A stretch of 16,952 nt of DNA. It comes from an uncultured Lachnospiraceae bacterium. Lineage in GTDB: Bacteria > Bacillota > Clostridia > Lachnospirales > Lachnospiraceae. Positions 14,336-16,952 of the stretch are shown piece by piece (positions within the stretch are counted from its first letter, which is position 1; each line of letters starts with the position of its first letter). The position numbers and the translations under genes were made by a program. The stretch is taken from NCBI GenBank assembly GCA_910588285.1, contig CAJUQB010000104.1, positions 1 to 16,952 of the forward strand, written 5' to 3'. Under the pieces are notes generated by a model that ran no database searches, was not told where the DNA came from, and worked only from the letters and a program-made list of their open reading frames with translations.

Positions 14336-15361
14336 CTACCGCTGCACTCTCCCGGATCCGTCGCCGCCGGCCAGTTTTAAGACCTCGTCCATGGATACCA
14401 TATTAAAGTCCCCTTCTACCGAATGCTTCAGGCAGGAAGCCGCCACCGCGAATTCGATCACCTGATGAGGCCCATACCCCTGCAGGATTCCGCAGATGAG
14501 CCCGCCGCCGAAGCTGTCGCCGCCCCCTACCCGGTCTACGATATGCATCTTATATTTTTTGCTGAAATAATAGTCTCCCCCATCATAGAGCATAGCAGAC
14601 CAATTATTGTCGTTGGCGGAAATGGACTCCCGCAGCGTGATGGCAACCTTCTCAAAGCCAAAACGCTCCGCAAGCTGTCTGGCCACATCCTTATAGCCCT
14701 CCCGGTTCACCTCGCCTGCAGTCACATCCGTGTTGGCCGCATGGATGCCGAACACGTCCGCCGCGTCCTCCTCGTTGGCGATACACACATCCACATACTG
14801 GCACAGCCCGCCCATCACCTGGCCGGCCTTTTCCTTGGACCAGAGCTTGTTGCGGTAATTCAGGTCGCAGGAGATCTTCACTCCCAGCTCCTTGGCCGCC
14901 TGGCAGGCCTCCTTACAGATTGCCGCCACCTCATCGTTCAGGGCCGGTGTTATCCCGGTAAAATGGAACCATTCTGCATCTGCAAAAATTGCCTTCCAGT
15001 CAAAATCACTGGGCTGCGCCTCCGCGATGGAGGAACCCGCCCGGGCGTAAATCACCTTGGAGGGCCGCTGGGAAGCCCCTTTTTCCAGGAAATAGATGCC
15101 TACCCGGTCTCCGCCCCGGGCGATATAGGAGGTATCCACTCCAAATTCCCGCAGGGAATTTACCGCCGCCTGGCCGATCTCATGCTTCGGCAGCTTTGTC
15201 ACAAAAGCAGCGTCAAAGCCGTAATTGGCCAGGGATACCGCCACATTGGCCTCCCCGCCCCCAAAGGCTGCCCCGTAAGCTTTTGCCTGAACAAAGCGGT
15301 AATATCCCTCCGGGGCCAGACGCAGCATAATTTCTCCAAATGTTACTACTTTTTTTGCCAT
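14336..15361 (-). CDS. kdgK: 2-keto-3-deoxygluconate kinase (PfkB family)
   Basis: The 341-residue PfkB/ribokinase-family protein phosphorylates 2-keto-3-deoxygluconate to KDPG with ATP (EC 2.7.1.45). Visible motifs are the N-terminal F-G-E-I-M-L-R-L, the substrate-side F-G-G-G-E-A-N-V-A-V-S-L-A (about 33-45), a sugar-acid-binding segment around G-I-Y-F-L-E-K-G, and the family signature D-R-V-G-G-G-D282-S-F-G-G-G with the catalytic Asp. Gly replaces the usual Ala of G-A-G-D, a common variant in KdgK. It lies between KDPG aldolase and uxaC in one transcriptional direction, which fixes the substrate as KDG over other PfkB sugars. AGAGGAG precedes the ATG by eight bases. Confidence 0.93.
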   Translation of the reverse strand: MAKKVVTFGEIMLRLAPEGYYRFVQAKAYGAAFGGGEANVAVSLANYGFDAAFVTKLPKHEIGQAAVNSLREFGVDTSYIARGGDRVGIYFLEKGASQRPSKVIYARAGSSIAEAQPSDFDWKAIFADAEWFHFTGITPALNDEVAAICKEACQAAKELGVKISCDLNYRNKLWSKEKAGQVMGGLCQYVDVCIANEEDAADVFGIHAANTDVTAGEVNREGYKDVARQLAERFGFEKVAITLRESISANDNNWSAMLYDGGDYYFSKKYKMHIVDRVGGGDSFGGGLICGILQGYGPHQVIEFAVAASCLKHSVEGDFNMVSMDEVLKLAGGDGSGRVQR

Positions 15362-15414
15362 ACTCTATTCTCCTCTGTTTTACAAAATCTGTGTTTCGTT
15401 ATCCTCGTGTTTTG

Positions 15415-16053
15415 TTATCCTCGTATTTCCTTGACAATTCCGGACGCCTCCCGGCAAAGCTTTGTAATCTGTTCAAACTGCCCTGCCTCGATCAGGGCCC
15501 CCTTCACCATCCAGCTTCCGCCGCAGGCCAGGATCTTTGCAGATTTTAAATATGCCTTTACATTTTCCGGGTTGATGCCCCCGGTGGGCATAAATTTCAA
15601 TTTGGTATAAGCTGCCCCCATGGCCTCGATCATCTTAAGGCCCCCGGAGGGCTCTGCCGGGAAAAATTTTACTGCCTCAAGGCCAAGGTCCAATGCCCTT
15701 TCAATCTCGCTGGGAGTGGCGACCCCAGGCACAATGGGAATCCCCTTCCTCTGGCAGTACTGCACCACCCGGGGATTCAGGCCGGGGCTTACGATAAATT
15801 TTGCCCCTGCCGCTACGGCCCGGTCCACCTGCTCCGTGGTCAGAACCGTCCCTGCCCCCACCAGAAGCTCCGGAAAAGCCTCCGCCATCCGGCGGATGGC
15901 TTCTTGTGCCGCATCGGTACGGAAGGTCACCTCCGCGCAGGGAAGCCCCCCATCCAAAAGCGCTTTCCCTAATGGAGGGGCGTCCTTTTCCTGATTTAAC
16001 ACCACCACAGGAATAATCCCGATTTTTTCCATCTTTTGAAGTATCTCTGTCAT
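15415..16053 (-). CDS. eda: KDPG/KHG aldolase
   Basis: The 212-residue class I aldolase splits 2-keto-3-deoxy-6-phosphogluconate into pyruvate and glyceraldehyde-3-phosphate (EC 4.1.2.14). The Schiff-base lysine is K129 in V-K-F-F-P-A-E. E41-V-T-F-R-T, V-G-A-G-T-V (65-70) and M-P-T-G-G-I-N (155-161) complete the active site. Length and motif spacing match the family. It directly precedes the KDG kinase gene, 53 bases away, and follows the uronate reductase gene by 34 bases, so it is a core operon member. The binding site AAAGGCGG lies about nine bases before the ATG. Its stop codon lies in a short tandem duplication of about 15-16 bases (15399-15429). Confidence 0.95.
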   Translation of the reverse strand: MTEILQKMEKIGIIPVVVLNQEKDAPPLGKALLDGGLPCAEVTFRTDAAQEAIRRMAEAFPELLVGAGTVLTTEQVDRAVAAGAKFIVSPGLNPRVVQYCQRKGIPIVPGVATPSEIERALDLGLEAVKFFPAEPSGGLKMIEAMGAAYTKLKFMPTGGINPENVKAYLKSAKILACGGSWMVKGALIEAGQFEQITKLCREASGIVKEIRG

Positions 16054-16087
16054 GTTTGTAATCCGCCTTTCTGTGTGTACGACACTT

Positions 16088-16952
16088 TTATATATGATTT
16101 TTCAGGCATTGCCGGACTGCTCCCGGTTCATTTAACATCTCTGTAAAATACCTGCACACCCTTTGAGCCAGCCCGGCCTCGTACAGGTTAACCCCGAAAA
16201 TCTTCTCATTTTCCAGAAGGGGCTTCAGCTTCTCCTCCACCTCCTCAAGACCGGCTTCTTCTCCCTGCATACCTGTTTTCTCCGGCCCGCATGCTTCTCC
16301 CAGGCGGAAATCCGCCACAAAGGGGCACACCTCCTGAAGAAGGGGATCCGGGCTTAACTCAAATTCCTTCCCCTCATCGTCGATCCCCATAAGATACCGG
16401 AGCCAGCCGGCAAATACCAGAGGGATTCCCCGAAGGGCTGTTGGCTCCAGCTCCGCGGACGCCAGGTAGGCCTGAATGGTCTCCCCGAACCGGATGGCCA
16501 GCTTCTGGGAGGTGTCCGTGGCGATCCGCTGAGGAGTATCCGGCATAAAGGGATTGGGGAGCCGAACCTTAAGGACAGTATCCAGGAATTCCCTGGGATC
16601 CAGGATGCCGGGATCCGCCGCCACCGGAAGCCCTTCCTGATACCCGATGGCTTCCACCAGACGTTTCAGCTCCGGATCCTTCATTTCCTCCGAAATCTTT
16701 TCATAGCCCAGCAGGCAGCCGAATACCGCGAGGGCAGTATGAAGGGGATTCAGACAGGTGCAGACCTTCATTCGTTCCACCTTCTCCACCGCAGCCCGGT
16801 CTGTAAACAGCAGCCCTCCCTGTTCCAGGGCCGGACGGCCGTTTGGAAAATCATCCTCAATCACCAGATACTGGCACTCCTCCGCATTGACAAAGGGCGC
16901 CGCATAGGTATTTCTGGAGGTAATTACAGCTTCCAGATCCTCAACCCCATCC
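16088..16952 (-). CDS. Fructuronate/tagaturonate reductase, mannitol dehydrogenase family (partial)
   Basis: Only the C-terminal 287 residues are in the window; the frame runs off the right edge, and the first in-frame GTG at 16864 is internal to conserved sequence, not the start. The segments E-D-D-F-P-N-G-R-P-A-L-E and C-L-N-P-L-H-T-A-L-A-V-F-G-C-L-L-G-Y are characteristic of the long-chain polyol/uronate NAD(H) dehydrogenases UxuB and UxaB, with the Asn and His of the catalytic region. The product would reduce D-fructuronate to D-mannonate (EC 1.1.1.57) or D-tagaturonate to D-altronate (EC 1.1.1.58); the fragment does not decide between them. It is the most upstream visible gene of the operon. 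The dehydratase that would link it to KDG is not in the window. Confidence 0.88.
   Translation of the reverse strand, partial: DGVEDLEAVITSRNTYAAPFVNAEECQYLVIEDDFPNGRPALEQGGLLFTDRAAVEKVERMKVCTCLNPLHTALAVFGCLLGYEKISEEMKDPELKRLVEAIGYQEGLPVAADPGILDPREFLDTVLKVRLPNPFMPDTPQRIATDTSQKLAIRFGETIQAYLASAELEPTALRGIPLVFAGWLRYLMGIDDEGKEFELSPDPLLQEVCPFVADFRLGEACGPEKTGMQGEEAGLEEVEEKLKPLLENEKIFGVNLYEAGLAQRVCRYFTEMLNEPGAVRQCLKNHI

Noticed and set aside
14423..15610. 395-codon plus-strand open frame
   Set aside because: It is antisense to kdgK and the end of eda, both of which have strong family motifs.
16088..16864. A complete 258-residue gene starting at GTG 16864
   Set aside because: The conserved reading frame continues without interruption to the window edge, so the gene is truncated by the window and does not start there.

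Overview
The window most likely comes from a gut Clostridia genome, probably Lachnospiraceae. The evidence is strong AGGAGG-type ribosome binding sites, moderate GC with an AT-richer middle, a large secreted M60 mucin-type peptidase, a uronate/KDG catabolic operon and an acetogen-style corrinoid methyltransferase cluster. Genus is not resolvable by eye. Almost all genes lie on the minus strand. No rRNA, tRNA, CRISPR array or transposase gene was seen.

Layout. Positions 2-109 (+) hold the tail of an unrecognised gene, closed by a hairpin terminator that also sits behind the next, convergent gene. Positions 164-6665 (-) are a two-gene surface operon. The first gene is a 1792-residue secreted M60 (gluzincin) peptidase carrying a glycan- and surface-binding domain series and one canonical dockerin-like calcium loop. 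Forty bases later comes a membrane-anchored protein whose exported domain looks cohesin-like. A clear promoter precedes the operon, and a strong terminator separates it from the 192-residue zinc-ribbon membrane protein at 6901-7479, which has its own promoter. Positions 7480-8051 hold no gene. They contain two separate structured repeats: a multi-hairpin element (7595-7762) and a 165-bp inverted-repeat element with 36-bp imperfect terminal arms (7836-8000).

Positions 8052-12756 are an AT-richer module for corrinoid-dependent methyl transfer. Transcription order on the minus strand is: corrinoid protein, MtvB/MtaA-type URO-D methyltransferase without the usual zinc ligands, a 46-residue Met-rich small ORF, DUF1638 protein, and an MtaA-like URO-D methyltransferase with an intact H-x-C...C zinc site. 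A divergent LysR regulator (11824-12756, +) shares a 182-bp intergenic region containing a perfect 9-7-9 dyad and promoters in both directions. The reading is that a methylated substrate donates its methyl group to the corrinoid protein via one URO-D protein, and the other moves it to an acceptor. The substrate cannot be read from sequence, and no reductive activator for the corrinoid is present here.

Positions 12758-12892 (+) look like the broken C-terminal end of an amidohydrolase, abutting the LysR gene. Positions 12903-16952 (-) are a uronate operon read as uxuB/uxaB-like reductase (cut by the window edge), KDPG aldolase, KDG kinase and uronate isomerase uxaC. Its reductase, isomerase, kinase and aldolase carry hexuronates to pyruvate and glyceraldehyde-3-phosphate; the dehydratase step must be encoded outside the window.
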